From Thermomicrobiales bacterium (GTDB lineage: Bacteria > Chloroflexota > Chloroflexia > Thermomicrobiales > UBA6265), in assembly GCA_020432165.1 (NCBI GenBank), contig JAGQGU010000040.1:1-59841 (forward strand): a DNA stretch of 59,841 bases, in the 5' to 3' direction. The position numbers and the translations under genes are program-made. Below the pieces are notes generated by a model. The model was not told where the DNA came from and did not search any database. It saw nothing but the letters and a program-made list of their open reading frames with translations. Below are positions 42,148 through 51,622 of the stretch, piece by piece (the first letter of the stretch is position 1; each line of letters begins with the position of its first letter).

Positions 42148-43407
42148 CTAGGCTGCCGCGAGGCGCACAGTCAACCACTCCCGCACCACAATCACACTGA
42201 GAACAACGACGACGCTGGCGGCAATGAGGTTGAGCATGGCATACGAGCCTATGCCGACGATGATGCCGCTCACAACACCCGCGGTCGCACCACAGATGCC
42301 CATCGCCAGATCGGCAGCACCCTGAGTACGCGGGCGCGTCTCGACCGGAATCGATTCGGTTAAGAGCGTGCTGCCTGCGATCATGGTGCAACTCCAGCCA
42401 AGGCCAAGCAGGAAGAGGCCGATTGCCAACTGCACATGATCGTGGCCAGTGGCCTGGCCAGCCAGCGCGAACGACGCAAGCAGAATCAGCACACCGGTCA
42501 TGATGACGGGTCGACGACCGATCCGATCCGTCGCGATACCAATCAACGGCGAGGCAATATACATACCAGTAATGTGACCACTGATAATCGCACCAACGAC
42601 GCCCAGCGAAGCATCGGCATGCTGCAGATGCACGGGGGTCATGCTCATCACTGAGACCATGACTGCCTGCCCGAGCGCCATACTCGCGAGCCCGGCAGTA
42701 GCGGAGCGAATCGTGAAGATCAGAGCAAGCGCTTCCTTCAGCGGCAGCGGCTTCTGCTTGCGTAAAGCAGGATTGATGCCGTCCACCTCTTCAGCAACGT
42801 GGAGGGGATCCGGCCGTAACGCAAACTGCAAAAGAATCAGCGCGGCGGCAAAGACGACAATAGTCATCAGATAGGAGCCGGAAAGGCGGGCCAGATTGAA
42901 CTTCTCCGCTACATCGCCCATTGTTTCGGCGAGATTGGGACCGATAACCGAACCAATGGTCGTCGCCCAGACGACGATGGAGAGATCGCGACCCCGATTC
43001 TTCGGTTCCGCCAGATCAGTGGCGGCGTACCGGCTTTGCAAACCAGCTGCACTACCGCCGCCCATCAGGAACATGCCGGGCCAGGCGATAGCAAACTGAT
43101 CGAGGGCAGCACCGAGCACGATCAGAATCGCACCGATAATGCCGATGACATACGCCAGCACCAAACCCGGTCGGCGACCAGACTCCGTCATCACCTTGGT
43201 CACCGGAATGGCGATGAGTGCACCACCGATGACATTGCTGGCGGAGCTAAGGCCACTAAAGGCATCGCCGGCAAGATCGGCAGCCAACAGCGCACCCACA
43301 GCGGCACCACTGGCCACACCGATTCCGCCCAGAATCTGGGCACCGGCGAGCGTGAAGACTGTGCGCTTCTGAAGTTGCTGCACCTCCGGTGCGGCTCGAT
43401 CTGTCAC
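42148..43407 (-). CDS. MFS transporter
   Basis: The 419-aa membrane protein is a general MFS exporter, not closely similar to the three downstream paralogues. ESGRRPGLVLAYVIGIIGA follows the motif A loop of the first half, and IATDRIGRRPVIMTGVLIL is the matching loop in the second half. The start is probably GTG 43407 after AGAGGGAAG; the open frame extends far upstream without a ribosome site. Confidence 0.88.
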   Translation of the reverse strand: MTDRAAPEVQQLQKRTVFTLAGAQILGGIGVASGAAVGALLAADLAGDAFSGLSSASNVIGGALIAIPVTKVMTESGRRPGLVLAYVIGIIGAILIVLGAALDQFAIAWPGMFLMGGGSAAGLQSRYAATDLAEPKNRGRDLSIVVWATTIGSVIGPNLAETMGDVAEKFNLARLSGSYLMTIVVFAAALILLQFALRPDPLHVAEEVDGINPALRKQKPLPLKEALALIFTIRSATAGLASMALGQAVMVSVMSMTPVHLQHADASLGVVGAIISGHITGMYIASPLIGIATDRIGRRPVIMTGVLILLASFALAGQATGHDHVQLAIGLFLLGLGWSCTMIAGSTLLTESIPVETRPRTQGAADLAMGICGATAGVVSGIIVGIGSYAMLNLIAASVVVVLSVIVVREWLTVRLAAA

Positions 43408-43480
43408 AGTGTCTTCCCTCTCATACCAATACCGATCATGTGCTGCTCGATTGTTACAGAGGTTTGCGTATACGAAAAGA

Positions 43481-43501
43481 GGGTGACCAAAATGGCCACC
43501 C
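43481..43501 (-). terminator. Intrinsic terminator of the PPOX flavin protein gene
   Basis: On the minus strand GGGTGGCCA and TGGTCACCC form a 9-bp stem with one mismatch, followed by TCTTTTCG. It lies 29 bases after the gene ending at 43530. Confidence 0.65.
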
Positions 43502-43529
43502 TGGATGCGTATTTTGATGACGGTTGAGA

Positions 43530-43922
43530 TTAGCCAGTGACCACACGTGTTGGTTCGATGTGGAAGGTGACGCGACGATCGGCATCGTTGTGCCAGGGGT
43601 AACCGTCGCCACCGACATAGTCGCGTGCCAGCTTGTCGATCACCGCACGATCGTCGCCTTCGGACTCCCACACGACCTTGCCGCGCACTTCCATCCAGCG
43701 CATCGGGTTCTCCGGATCAATCGCAAGCACGGTCGCCATCGGTCGCTCGCGCAGATTCTTGTCCTTCTGGCGACCAGCGGCGGTGTTGACTCGCACATAT
43801 CCGTCGATGGTGTCCGCCCAGACAGGGGTAGCCTGCGGCTGACCATCCGGCATGACGGTTACCAGCGTGACGACGATCGGGCGGGTGAGCAGATCGATGT
43901 GACTTTCGGGAATCTGAACCAT
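43530..43922 (-). CDS. PPOX-class flavin/F420-dependent oxidoreductase
   Basis: The 130-aa split-barrel protein belongs to the pyridoxamine-5'-phosphate-oxidase-like family. Its LVTVMPDGQPQATPVWADTI strand pair and KDKNLRERPMATVLAIDP region are typical of the F420-dependent or FMN-binding Rv1155-like group. The cofactor cannot be decided from sequence. ATG 43922 follows AGGAG. The longer open frame upstream has no support. Confidence 0.88.
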   Translation of the reverse strand: MVQIPESHIDLLTRPIVVTLVTVMPDGQPQATPVWADTIDGYVRVNTAAGRQKDKNLRERPMATVLAIDPENPMRWMEVRGKVVWESEGDDRAVIDKLARDYVGGDGYPWHNDADRRVTFHIEPTRVVTG

Positions 43923-44091
43923 GATATCTCCTGATGTGCGCGGAAGCGGCACATGAATCTTCCGGTTATCCGGTATAGTGGCGCGCGCCACCCTGACTAT
44001 AGTTGGTACCAGAAGGATCTCTTCCACGACCAAGCGCGATCGGCGCTTACATAGTGTAAGGGAATCACCAGGAACTTGGGAAGGAGCAACA

Positions 44092-44841
44092 ATGGGCAGG
44101 AAGAAACCGGAAAAGACCCCGCAGGAGAAGCGGGTTGATTCGATGAAGGATTTCATCCAGCATCTGATGGCTTTTGTGATCGTCATCGGTTCGCTCATGA
44201 TCCTGAACCTCGTCACCAGCCCAAGCGATCCCTGGTTCCTGTGGGTGGCATTCTTCTGGGGTATCGGTCTGGCTTTCCACGCGGTGGATGTCTTCATGGG
44301 CGATAGCTCCCGGCTGGCTCGCAAGATCGTGAATCGGCTGGAAGGCAACCAGGAGGTATCCTCAGTCGATCCGACACCGACTCATCCCACAGTTTCGGCT
44401 CCGGAACGCGCACCCAGCACCAGCGAGATATCCGCCATCATTCGCGAAGGTCAAAAGGTGGTAGATGGTATGCGCACCGATGTACGCATTCTTCCGCAAA
44501 ACCGCGCTCGTCGTGATGCCCTGTCCATGGTGACTCGGGCCGACGAAATCCTGCTGGCGATTGAGGAGCAGCCGAGCGAAGTGTTGTTGGCACGGGATTT
44601 CCTGAACGGATTGCTTAAGCCAATCGGCAAGCTCCTCGGTGATTACAGTCGACTTGCGGTACGAGATATCCCTTCGGCCCAACCCACACTCCGCGAAGTG
44701 GAAGAGAAAGACTTTCCGGCCCTGATCAAACGTCTGGATGCTGTTTATGATCGTCTTCATCGCGGCAGCCTGATCGATCTGGAAGTAGCCAGGGAAATGA
44801 TGGCGCTGGACACACCGCTCCAGACCGCAAAGGTGGACTAA
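44092..44841 (+). CDS. Two-TM domain protein, XpaC-like, copy 1
   Basis: The 249-aa protein has two membrane helices near the N-terminus (about 20-65) with a short turn, then a linker and a helical C-terminal domain. RDIPSAQPTLREVEEKDFPA and HRGSLIDLEVAREMMA in that domain recur in the next gene. The pattern is that of 2TM-domain proteins with an XpaC-like tail of unknown function. GGAAGGAG lies upstream of ATG 44092. It is followed 3 bases later by its paralogue. Confidence 0.75.
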   Translation: MGRKKPEKTPQEKRVDSMKDFIQHLMAFVIVIGSLMILNLVTSPSDPWFLWVAFFWGIGLAFHAVDVFMGDSSRLARKIVNRLEGNQEVSSVDPTPTHPTVSAPERAPSTSEISAIIREGQKVVDGMRTDVRILPQNRARRDALSMVTRADEILLAIEEQPSEVLLARDFLNGLLKPIGKLLGDYSRLAVRDIPSAQPTLREVEEKDFPALIKRLDAVYDRLHRGSLIDLEVAREMMALDTPLQTAKVD

Positions 44842-44844
44842 AGT

Positions 44845-45660
44845 ATGGCAACGAGCTCATCCGTGACCAGGTATCAGGAACATATGATGGATAACGAACC
44901 CCGCTGGTCAGTACGAATCGAACGACGCAAACCAACCGAGCGTGACCGCAGCCGCTGGTCGCAGCGGCGACAGCAGCGCTTTCACGGTTTCCGTGTCTTT
45001 GTCATGAGCACTTTCCTGCTCCATGCCATGTTCTATGGCATCGTCATGATCATGCTGTTCATGATCAATTTGCTTACCTGGGACGGATTCTTCTGGTTCC
45101 CGTTCCCGGCAATGGGTTGGGGCATATTCCTGGCCATGCATGGCGGCGTTGCCTGGCTGACCTCCAACGCGGGAGTTTCCGACCGGGCTATTGCCAAGGC
45201 ACAGCAAATCCAGCCACCATCCGCCAGGAAGGAGCCGGGTGAGAATGAACTCTTCCAGATCATCACGCGCGATCTAAAGATGGTCGATGAGATGCGAGGT
45301 ATTGCCCGCCAGATGCAAACACCCAGCGCCCGTCGGAATGGCCTGGAAGCGGTCAACTCCATCGAAAATACGCTGATCGCCCTGGAAGGGCAGACGGACG
45401 AGCTCCCATTGGCTCGAGAATTTTCCGGAGCGTTTGTCGAACCTGCCTACCGCATCTTTGTGGAATACGACCGCCTGAGCCGTCGCGATATCCAGAGCGC
45501 CAAATCGGTGCTCCAACAGGTGGAGATGGAGGATTTGCCACGCATCACCGAACGCGCGGCGCAGGTACATGAACGTGTTCACCGGGGCACACTGATTGAT
45601 CTCGAGGTCGCCCGGGAGATGCTGAATCTCAGCGATAACAATCGGGTACCGACGGTATAA
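44845..45660 (+). CDS. Two-TM domain protein, XpaC-like, copy 2
   Basis: The 271-aa paralogue of the preceding gene has a basic N-terminus, two helices (about 50-110) and the shared tail with RDIQSAKSVLQQVEMEDLPR and HRGTLIDLEVAREMLN. The tight 3-base gap implies one transcript and possibly a heteromeric membrane complex. An internal ATG (MMDNEPRW) is a possible start. Confidence 0.75.
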   Translation: MATSSSVTRYQEHMMDNEPRWSVRIERRKPTERDRSRWSQRRQQRFHGFRVFVMSTFLLHAMFYGIVMIMLFMINLLTWDGFFWFPFPAMGWGIFLAMHGGVAWLTSNAGVSDRAIAKAQQIQPPSARKEPGENELFQIITRDLKMVDEMRGIARQMQTPSARRNGLEAVNSIENTLIALEGQTDELPLAREFSGAFVEPAYRIFVEYDRLSRRDIQSAKSVLQQVEMEDLPRITERAAQVHERVHRGTLIDLEVAREMLNLSDNNRVPTV

Positions 45661-45736
45661 CCAGGGGTTGCTGGAATCCGGCCAGTTTCCTGCGAGAATA
45701 GAACGAGGATCGTTCTCTGTACCGCAGGAGGCAGCC

Positions 45737-46465
45737 ATGTCCATCGCTCAGGTCGAGTTCTACAGCCCCGCACAGAATCAGCACGTCACCTATAGCATCT
45801 ATCTACCGGATGTTGGCGAGGGTCCCTACCCGGTCCTGTTACAGCTCCATGGCCTCTCCGATAGCCACCGCGCCTGGATCAGCAATAGCAATATCGTTCG
45901 TCACGCCGCGGGATATCCAATGGCTATCGTCTTCCCGGATGGCGGTACCGGCTGCTATGTGAACTGGAAGAGCCCCAAGTACATCGGCAAACGCAGCTAC
46001 GAAGACCTCATCATCACCGATATCACCAATCATCTGCGCGCGAACTTCAATGTGAATGATGGCCCTTGGGCGATCGGGGGACTCAGCATGGGTGGTGGCG
46101 GTTCCATGCGCCTGGGACTCAAGTATCCGGATCGCTTTGCCAGCATCTGGAGCCATTCCTCCAAGTTTGATTGGGACGATGTGGAGGGATCTGTCGATTT
46201 CGAGGATGAAGGGTGTAGCGCCTATGCCCGAAGGCTTGCAGTCACCAATGGTCCACATCCGGTGATCACCTTCGATTGCGGCGCCGATGATTTCCTCATC
46301 GACGAGAATCGCGCTTTCCATGCATTAATGACCGAACTCGATATCGAACATACATACAACGAGCATCCAGGCGAGCACACCTGGGATTACTGGGATGAGC
46401 ATGTGGTAGCCGCTCTGGCGCAACATGCGCGTGTGTTGGGTATCGAGCGGATAGTACCCGAGTAA
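45737..46465 (+). CDS. Alpha/beta hydrolase, esterase D-like
   Basis: The 242-aa enzyme has the nucleophile elbow GGLSMGGGGSMRLGL with its catalytic Ser, the oxyanion region LLQLHGLSDSHRAW, and a C-terminal His in HPGEHTWDYWDEH. It resembles tributyrin esterase and S-formylglutathione hydrolase-type proteins. The substrate is unknown. CAGGAGG lies just before ATG 45737. It is followed by the epimerase gene with a 34-base gap, so they are likely co-transcribed. Confidence 0.9.
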   Translation: MSIAQVEFYSPAQNQHVTYSIYLPDVGEGPYPVLLQLHGLSDSHRAWISNSNIVRHAAGYPMAIVFPDGGTGCYVNWKSPKYIGKRSYEDLIITDITNHLRANFNVNDGPWAIGGLSMGGGGSMRLGLKYPDRFASIWSHSSKFDWDDVEGSVDFEDEGCSAYARRLAVTNGPHPVITFDCGADDFLIDENRAFHALMTELDIEHTYNEHPGEHTWDYWDEHVVAALAQHARVLGIERIVPE

Positions 46466-46499
46466 CGCCCGGATACCGCTGAAGAGAGGATGCCCACGT

Positions 46500-47405
46500 A
46501 TGGTCAGTTCACCCAAGAGCATTGCGGTTACAGGAGCCAGTGGTAAAGCGGGATTCTGGATTACCAACTATCTTACCGAGAAGGGATTCGATGTATTGGC
46601 AACCGACGTCTTGCCGCGTCGAGAAGGGCTAATGTCGAAGTTCCTGCGCGCGGACCTTACCGAATACGGAGACGCGATAGAGATCCTGAACGGACAGGAT
46701 GCGGTCGTGCACATGGCCAATATCCCGGCGAGTGGTATCTATACGGAATCACACACGTTCAACACCAATATCGTGATGAATGAGAACGTCTTTCAGGCGG
46801 CAGGTGCGGTCGGACTGAAGCGGGTTGTCTGGGCCAGTAGCGAAACCACCCTGGGATTGCCGTTCGATCCCCCACTCTACGCACCGGTTGATGAGGAACA
46901 CTATCCGCATCCCACGAGCACGTATGCATTGAGCAAGGTGTTGACCGAAGAGATGGCTCGGCATCATTCGCGTTGGTGGGGAATACCATTTGTCGGATTG
47001 CGCTTCACCAACATCTTTGCGCCAGAGGATTACGCACCCATCGCTGACTATCACCGTGATCCTGTCAGCCGCAGCTGGAACCTGTTTGGCTATGTGGATG
47101 TTCGTGATTGTGCCCAGGCATGCGAGTTGGCACTGCAAGCGGATATCGAAGGAGCGGATTCGATGATCATTGCCGCAGCCGATACGATCATCGACGAACC
47201 GTCGCAATCGCTGGCGGAACGTATCTTTCCGGGGCTGGAATTCCGACGCGATATCCCTGGGTACGAAACCTTACTCTCGATCGAGAAAGCAAAACGAGTG
47301 CTGGGATATGCTCCCGCCTACAGTTGGCGAAACCAAGTGGAGCCCAACACCCACCGGCTGATAACAGAAGCGATTGGTGCCCGCCGGACCTATCCGCGCA
47401 GCTAG
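46500..47405 (+). CDS. NAD-dependent epimerase/dehydratase
   Basis: The 301-aa extended short-chain dehydrogenase has the Rossmann motif VTGASGKAGFWITNYL and the catalytic pair in STYALSKVL (Tyr-x3-Lys). It probably acts on a nucleotide sugar or related substrate. Its last third, KAKRVLGYAPAYSWR, has a decayed relative 4.5 kb away at about 51785-51840. It borders the accessory island at 47421. Confidence 0.9.
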   Translation: MVSSPKSIAVTGASGKAGFWITNYLTEKGFDVLATDVLPRREGLMSKFLRADLTEYGDAIEILNGQDAVVHMANIPASGIYTESHTFNTNIVMNENVFQAAGAVGLKRVVWASSETTLGLPFDPPLYAPVDEEHYPHPTSTYALSKVLTEEMARHHSRWWGIPFVGLRFTNIFAPEDYAPIADYHRDPVSRSWNLFGYVDVRDCAQACELALQADIEGADSMIIAAADTIIDEPSQSLAERIFPGLEFRRDIPGYETLLSIEKAKRVLGYAPAYSWRNQVEPNTHRLITEAIGARRTYPRS

Positions 47406-47420
47406 AGTAAGAACCTTTGA

Positions 47421-48632
47421 TTAGTTGTAGCCAATCAAGGCGATTGTGACCCACTCGCCGCCATCATAGTCGCTTATGTGACCGACCCTCGCTTCTCTGG
47501 CCTGAGCAGGATTCAGGATGTCGAACCTAACCACTGAGGCGTTGATGGGTTGGCCAGCGCTTTGCGCTAAGGAATCCTTGGGAACGAACATCAGTAGTGA
47601 TCCTGCCGCAATCGCAGTTGAAGTGACAGCCTTGGCAGCCAGAGGCGATAGGCGAATGACGGTAGCTCCCGCGGACGCAATTACGGGAGCCTTCACTGCT
47701 CCGATTGTGGCGGGTATCATCACATATTCGCCAACGGCGGCGATAGCGGCACCTATAGTGCCGCCTACCCAAATCGTTCCGAGCATTAGGGAAATGGTAG
47801 TGGTTCGCTTGACGGCATCGGGAAAAACCCTTGTATTAGCCTTGAGTTGACGAATACGATCCTCACCTGCCGATCTTGACGCGGCATTCACGACTTTATC
47901 AAAAATCGCCCTTTCCACAGAGATCTGATAAGCTCCGCCTTCGACGTAACGAGGGAGCGACACCGCGCCGGCTGCAAGGAGCCGATCTGCAAGAGGTGCA
48001 AACGCCGGATGTCCATCGTCCATTCGAGGCGTTAGCAAGCCCGTATCAATCTGCGGGCCGTTGGGGTCATTCGCCCTTACCGGTATGGAGCGAGCTGGAA
48101 AGTATGTTTCGGCTATGGTCCGCCGCGCCCAGAAGAGTTCGTATGCACTTAACTCCTGCTTTTTTCGCCCTCGCATTCGCCAGGCGTAGAGTACTGCTCC
48201 CGCACCCCCCGGCCCTTCCGGCTGCCAAGCATACAACTCGGCACAGACGCCACCTATCTTGGGAGTTTGGAAGACTACGTTGGGATCATCCTTATACCTG
48301 CCTGCCGGTTGGTATTTCATCCCAGCTTTCCAACCGAGTCCACACACCGCCCTCGCTTTCTCAACGTAGAACTTGGCTTCCTTCACTGCATCGGCGGCCA
48401 GATGTGCTGGCTTGATTTCCCATATGTACTGCGTGGTCAGCGCGACGATGTCTGCGTACCCATCATTAGCAGGGTTCTTGCCAGCGGCAGGGATACTGTA
48501 TTCCACACGAGGTCGGAGCGACACCTGAGTCAGGAAATCCGCCTGAACACAGAGGTGTTCCATAACACCATGAAAGGGAGTCTCTCGAAAGTGCGGAATC
48601 CGAAATCCTGGAAGGTAATCTCCACATCCCAT
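47421..48632 (-). CDS. PD-(D/E)XK-like protein with hydrophobic helical segment
   Basis: This 403-aa protein is not a known family to me. Residues 40-75 look like a PD-(D/E)XK nuclease core: Asp61 in NDGYADIVALTT and the E-x-K pair Glu72/Lys74 in QYIWEIKPAHL, followed by a helix. Residues about 277-345 are strongly hydrophobic and could form one or two membrane helices. The gene begins 12 bases after the 906-aa gene ends, so they form an operon. Nuclease activity and membrane location are inferences; an effector or toxin role is possible. Confidence 0.7.
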   Translation of the reverse strand: MGCGDYLPGFRIPHFRETPFHGVMEHLCVQADFLTQVSLRPRVEYSIPAAGKNPANDGYADIVALTTQYIWEIKPAHLAADAVKEAKFYVEKARAVCGLGWKAGMKYQPAGRYKDDPNVVFQTPKIGGVCAELYAWQPEGPGGAGAVLYAWRMRGRKKQELSAYELFWARRTIAETYFPARSIPVRANDPNGPQIDTGLLTPRMDDGHPAFAPLADRLLAAGAVSLPRYVEGGAYQISVERAIFDKVVNAASRSAGEDRIRQLKANTRVFPDAVKRTTTISLMLGTIWVGGTIGAAIAAVGEYVMIPATIGAVKAPVIASAGATVIRLSPLAAKAVTSTAIAAGSLLMFVPKDSLAQSAGQPINASVVRFDILNPAQAREARVGHISDYDGGEWVTIALIGYN

Positions 48633-48644
48633 ATCATTTCTCAG

Positions 48645-51365
48645 CTAAGCGTCTAACGCGTTGGACGGAACATATTCAGTAGCCACGATCTGATCGGTTG
48701 GGAGAACCGTGATCCACTGACTGAAAACTGATGTGGCTGGTAGGCCCGCATCGAAGGCTTTAGCCAATGGATCGAAGCCGCCCTCGAACACCCTATCGGC
48801 CGCTAGAGTGGTGGCGATATTCGAGTTCGCGGAAGCGAGTTTCTCGGCAATCTTTTCAAGGACATGGCCAAGGAGAGGCGGATTTCCGTCGGCTAATACC
48901 TCCTGTAGGAGTGCCTCATCTTCCGGAGTCGATGCGATGAAGGTTGCATCCCAACCATCGTTCTGATGGCCTTCCATTGCCCGCAACCAGTTCAGTGCAG
49001 CTGATTCACGCCCCTCCCGAATGGGAATAACGGCCTTGACCCACGGAGAGTTGAGAAATGCATTGCGGAGATTGTCCCCGTCGTGCTGAATAAGCCACCC
49101 GAGCGAGGAACCCAACGGAGCAGGCTGTGACTGTTCCGTGATGCTGTAGTTATCTTCGCGGATCGGCGTATCTTTCCAACGAACCTGATTCTCTTCAGAG
49201 AGGTTCACTACCTGGTCTGGTGTGGAGACGTCTGCATTGAAGGTGTGCGAAGTATGGTGTAAGCGTGGGACCCACCACTCAGGTGCGACGAAGTAGAGCA
49301 TGGCATCGACGTCAAAAATCGATCGTATTATCTCGGAACGGACGTGATTCAGACGCCGTTGACTGCCGTTATCTATCATGCTCTGATCTTGCATCAACCG
49401 GCGTAGGAGCTCACGATAAATAACAGTTCGCTCTTCCTCACGAAGATCCCACGATGGTCTCGACACTGTCGCCCGAGCTGCGTTGATGCGGTCGCGAACA
49501 CTGTCCGTATAAGATTGGCGCACCAGCCGATAAACTTCCGCGTCATATGCGTCCTCTGCCTTCTTCTTACGTGTCTCATAGTCTGTGAAGGCCTTCGTAG
49601 TAGGAGTGAATACCGCCTCGATATCGAGTTGAACCTGCTTTTGGTTGCTAAACTGCAGCTGATTCATCACTATCGCGAACGATCCGCCGCTCGCACTGGG
49701 GGCTATCTCTACGCTTCTCACAACGCCAATCTGTCCGCTCTGCGTACTCACGGGTCGTACTTCTGCAAGCAAATAATCCGGGTGGGGGATCTGCACGTTG
49801 AACGTGAATGGCCCCATCGCTATGCGCTTGTCTTGTTCATCTTCATCTTGCGTATTCATTCGGTTGCCGTAGTTGACGCCGTCGCTGCCCAAGCCGCGCC
49901 ACTCATAGAGAGCCCCAGCATTGTCATCCGTATTTATTCCCCGAAACTCGATCGGCACAGTGAGCTTGGTCACTATCGGCGCAGGATATGGCAGAGGATC
50001 CGGTTCTTTGATCGAAGTCATATCTGGCGATTCAGCGTAGTGTACGAGTTCGGCCAGACCGAGAGCTGCGCCAGGATCGTCTACAAACACCTGCCAACAC
50101 AACTGCGTACCCAGATCCTGGAGTTGTACGCCCACTCGACGCATTTTGCGTCGAAGCTCAATATTCACAAGTTTTTTCTCTGGGTTCGTCAGTACGTATC
50201 GTTTAGTGCGACTGTCGGTGGTCTCTGTCACTGATCGGAAGACTGACTTAAAGCTTCTCTTGATCTCAGAGGAAAGCTTCTCTGCCTGTTCGCGACTCTG
50301 CTTGTGGACATTCTCCCGGGCTTCCTTACGGGCGCTGTCCACATTGACGGATGCCGTCGCCGTTCCCTGATAGACACCGAACTTTACCGAGTTGGTCGTT
50401 GATACCCCCAACTTCGTGCTTGAGTCATTTTCGGATCGGATCGCGTCGCTAAGCTCATCCTTCACCGAGTTTGACCTTTCAACCTTCTCATTCGATTCAA
50501 GCAGATTTTCTTCCGTGCGCTCAATGAGATAGCGCCGGGTACTCACCTCGACAACTTCAGTCGTTGCACCGGGTGTTAACCAAATGTGTTCGACCGGTTC
50601 ACCGAGAAATGTCCCGAGATCAAAGAAGTACTGACGGAAAAGATGGATGAATCCCACCGGCGAGAGAACGCCGCTGCGATCATTCGGGTCGATACTTGCT
50701 AACGGATCTGTGGAGATGAATATGGAATCTAGATCCGGCGCTGTTGACACGGCAAAAAGCTTGGCCAACATGTCCGGCTTATATTGATGCTGACCTTCAG
50801 CATAGAACAGCAATGCCGCCGCAATCTGCGACTCGTACTGCATAATGGCTAGATGCTCGGTTTCTGCCGCCTCAAGAACTCCTGCTGAGGGAGAACCATT
50901 GTGCTCCATGTATACGCGGTTTAGGATCTGCTCTCGATGATGATCGTTAACGACTCGCAGGGGACCTACTGGATCCATCAAATTATTGATCTCGATGATC
51001 TGGTTCCATTGATTGCCGACAGGTAGTTTGCCATCGTGAGAATCCACAAAACTCTGCACAGCGTCTCGCAGAACGCTGAGGAACTCGCTCCGGAGATCTT
51101 TCGTTACCGAGACGCGCCAGGGGGACTTACCAGTACCAGGCTGGAGCGGAGCCGCGATAAAGTCATCCGAATGAGTCGGCCCCGGGGAGATCCGACCGTT
51201 GAGAATCCGACTTATCCTCGGATCCTGCATATGGGCACCTGTTCTTATCCATTCCTGCGTGAGACGGGAGTTCCAGCCCAAGAGCGGTTGGTAAATGCCG
51301 TAGTGTTCACTCGCGTACGGCGGGATACCTCCATATCGATCGAGATCCTTGGTTAAGTCAAACAT
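48645..51365 (-). CDS. Large 906-aa protein of unknown function, operon partner of the PD-(D/E)XK-like gene
   Basis: I do not recognise this protein. It has no signal peptide. Residues about 275-375 are highly charged and rich in Glu, Lys, Ser and Asn (RRYLIERTEENLLESNEK, then KSQ/EQAEKLSSEIKRSF-like stretches), suggesting a coiled coil. Strand-rich regions flank it, and the C-terminal third is mixed. The start ATG 51365 has an excellent ribosome site (GAGGAGG). The size, the charged middle and the partner gene suggest an assembly or delivery protein, but no function can be shown. Confidence 0.75.
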   Translation of the reverse strand: MFDLTKDLDRYGGIPPYASEHYGIYQPLLGWNSRLTQEWIRTGAHMQDPRISRILNGRISPGPTHSDDFIAAPLQPGTGKSPWRVSVTKDLRSEFLSVLRDAVQSFVDSHDGKLPVGNQWNQIIEINNLMDPVGPLRVVNDHHREQILNRVYMEHNGSPSAGVLEAAETEHLAIMQYESQIAAALLFYAEGQHQYKPDMLAKLFAVSTAPDLDSIFISTDPLASIDPNDRSGVLSPVGFIHLFRQYFFDLGTFLGEPVEHIWLTPGATTEVVEVSTRRYLIERTEENLLESNEKVERSNSVKDELSDAIRSENDSSTKLGVSTTNSVKFGVYQGTATASVNVDSARKEARENVHKQSREQAEKLSSEIKRSFKSVFRSVTETTDSRTKRYVLTNPEKKLVNIELRRKMRRVGVQLQDLGTQLCWQVFVDDPGAALGLAELVHYAESPDMTSIKEPDPLPYPAPIVTKLTVPIEFRGINTDDNAGALYEWRGLGSDGVNYGNRMNTQDEDEQDKRIAMGPFTFNVQIPHPDYLLAEVRPVSTQSGQIGVVRSVEIAPSASGGSFAIVMNQLQFSNQKQVQLDIEAVFTPTTKAFTDYETRKKKAEDAYDAEVYRLVRQSYTDSVRDRINAARATVSRPSWDLREEERTVIYRELLRRLMQDQSMIDNGSQRRLNHVRSEIIRSIFDVDAMLYFVAPEWWVPRLHHTSHTFNADVSTPDQVVNLSEENQVRWKDTPIREDNYSITEQSQPAPLGSSLGWLIQHDGDNLRNAFLNSPWVKAVIPIREGRESAALNWLRAMEGHQNDGWDATFIASTPEDEALLQEVLADGNPPLLGHVLEKIAEKLASANSNIATTLAADRVFEGGFDPLAKAFDAGLPATSVFSQWITVLPTDQIVATEYVPSNALDA

Positions 51366-51529
51366 ATTGCCTCCTCTCCTGAAACTTTGACCATGACTGT
51401 AAAGATATCTAGCATGAGACTGCTTTTCATTCGTCACTTGGTAATTGGTGTTCTCTTTTCGCAAATCGGTCACTTTAAGTGCATAATTCGACTTCATGGT
51501 GCTTTATCTATGAGCGGGTGAACATGAAC

Positions 51530-51551
51530 ATTACCCACGCATTACCCACGC
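51530..51551. repeat. Tandem 11-bp direct repeats ATTACCCACGC
   Basis: Two identical 11-bp units lie head to tail and are followed by AATC. A closely similar pair precedes the NB-ARC regulator gene at 52722-52740. Repeats with an 11-bp period are bound by SARP/AfsR-type regulators, so this may be an operator, here about 165 bases before the 906-aa gene, or a relic of a copied promoter. Confidence 0.55.
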
Positions 51552-51622
51552 AATCAGAAACGTCACACCCACATTCCAGTTAAACGGCCAGAGTCATATT
51601 CGTCGTCATCCAGGTGCCTGCC

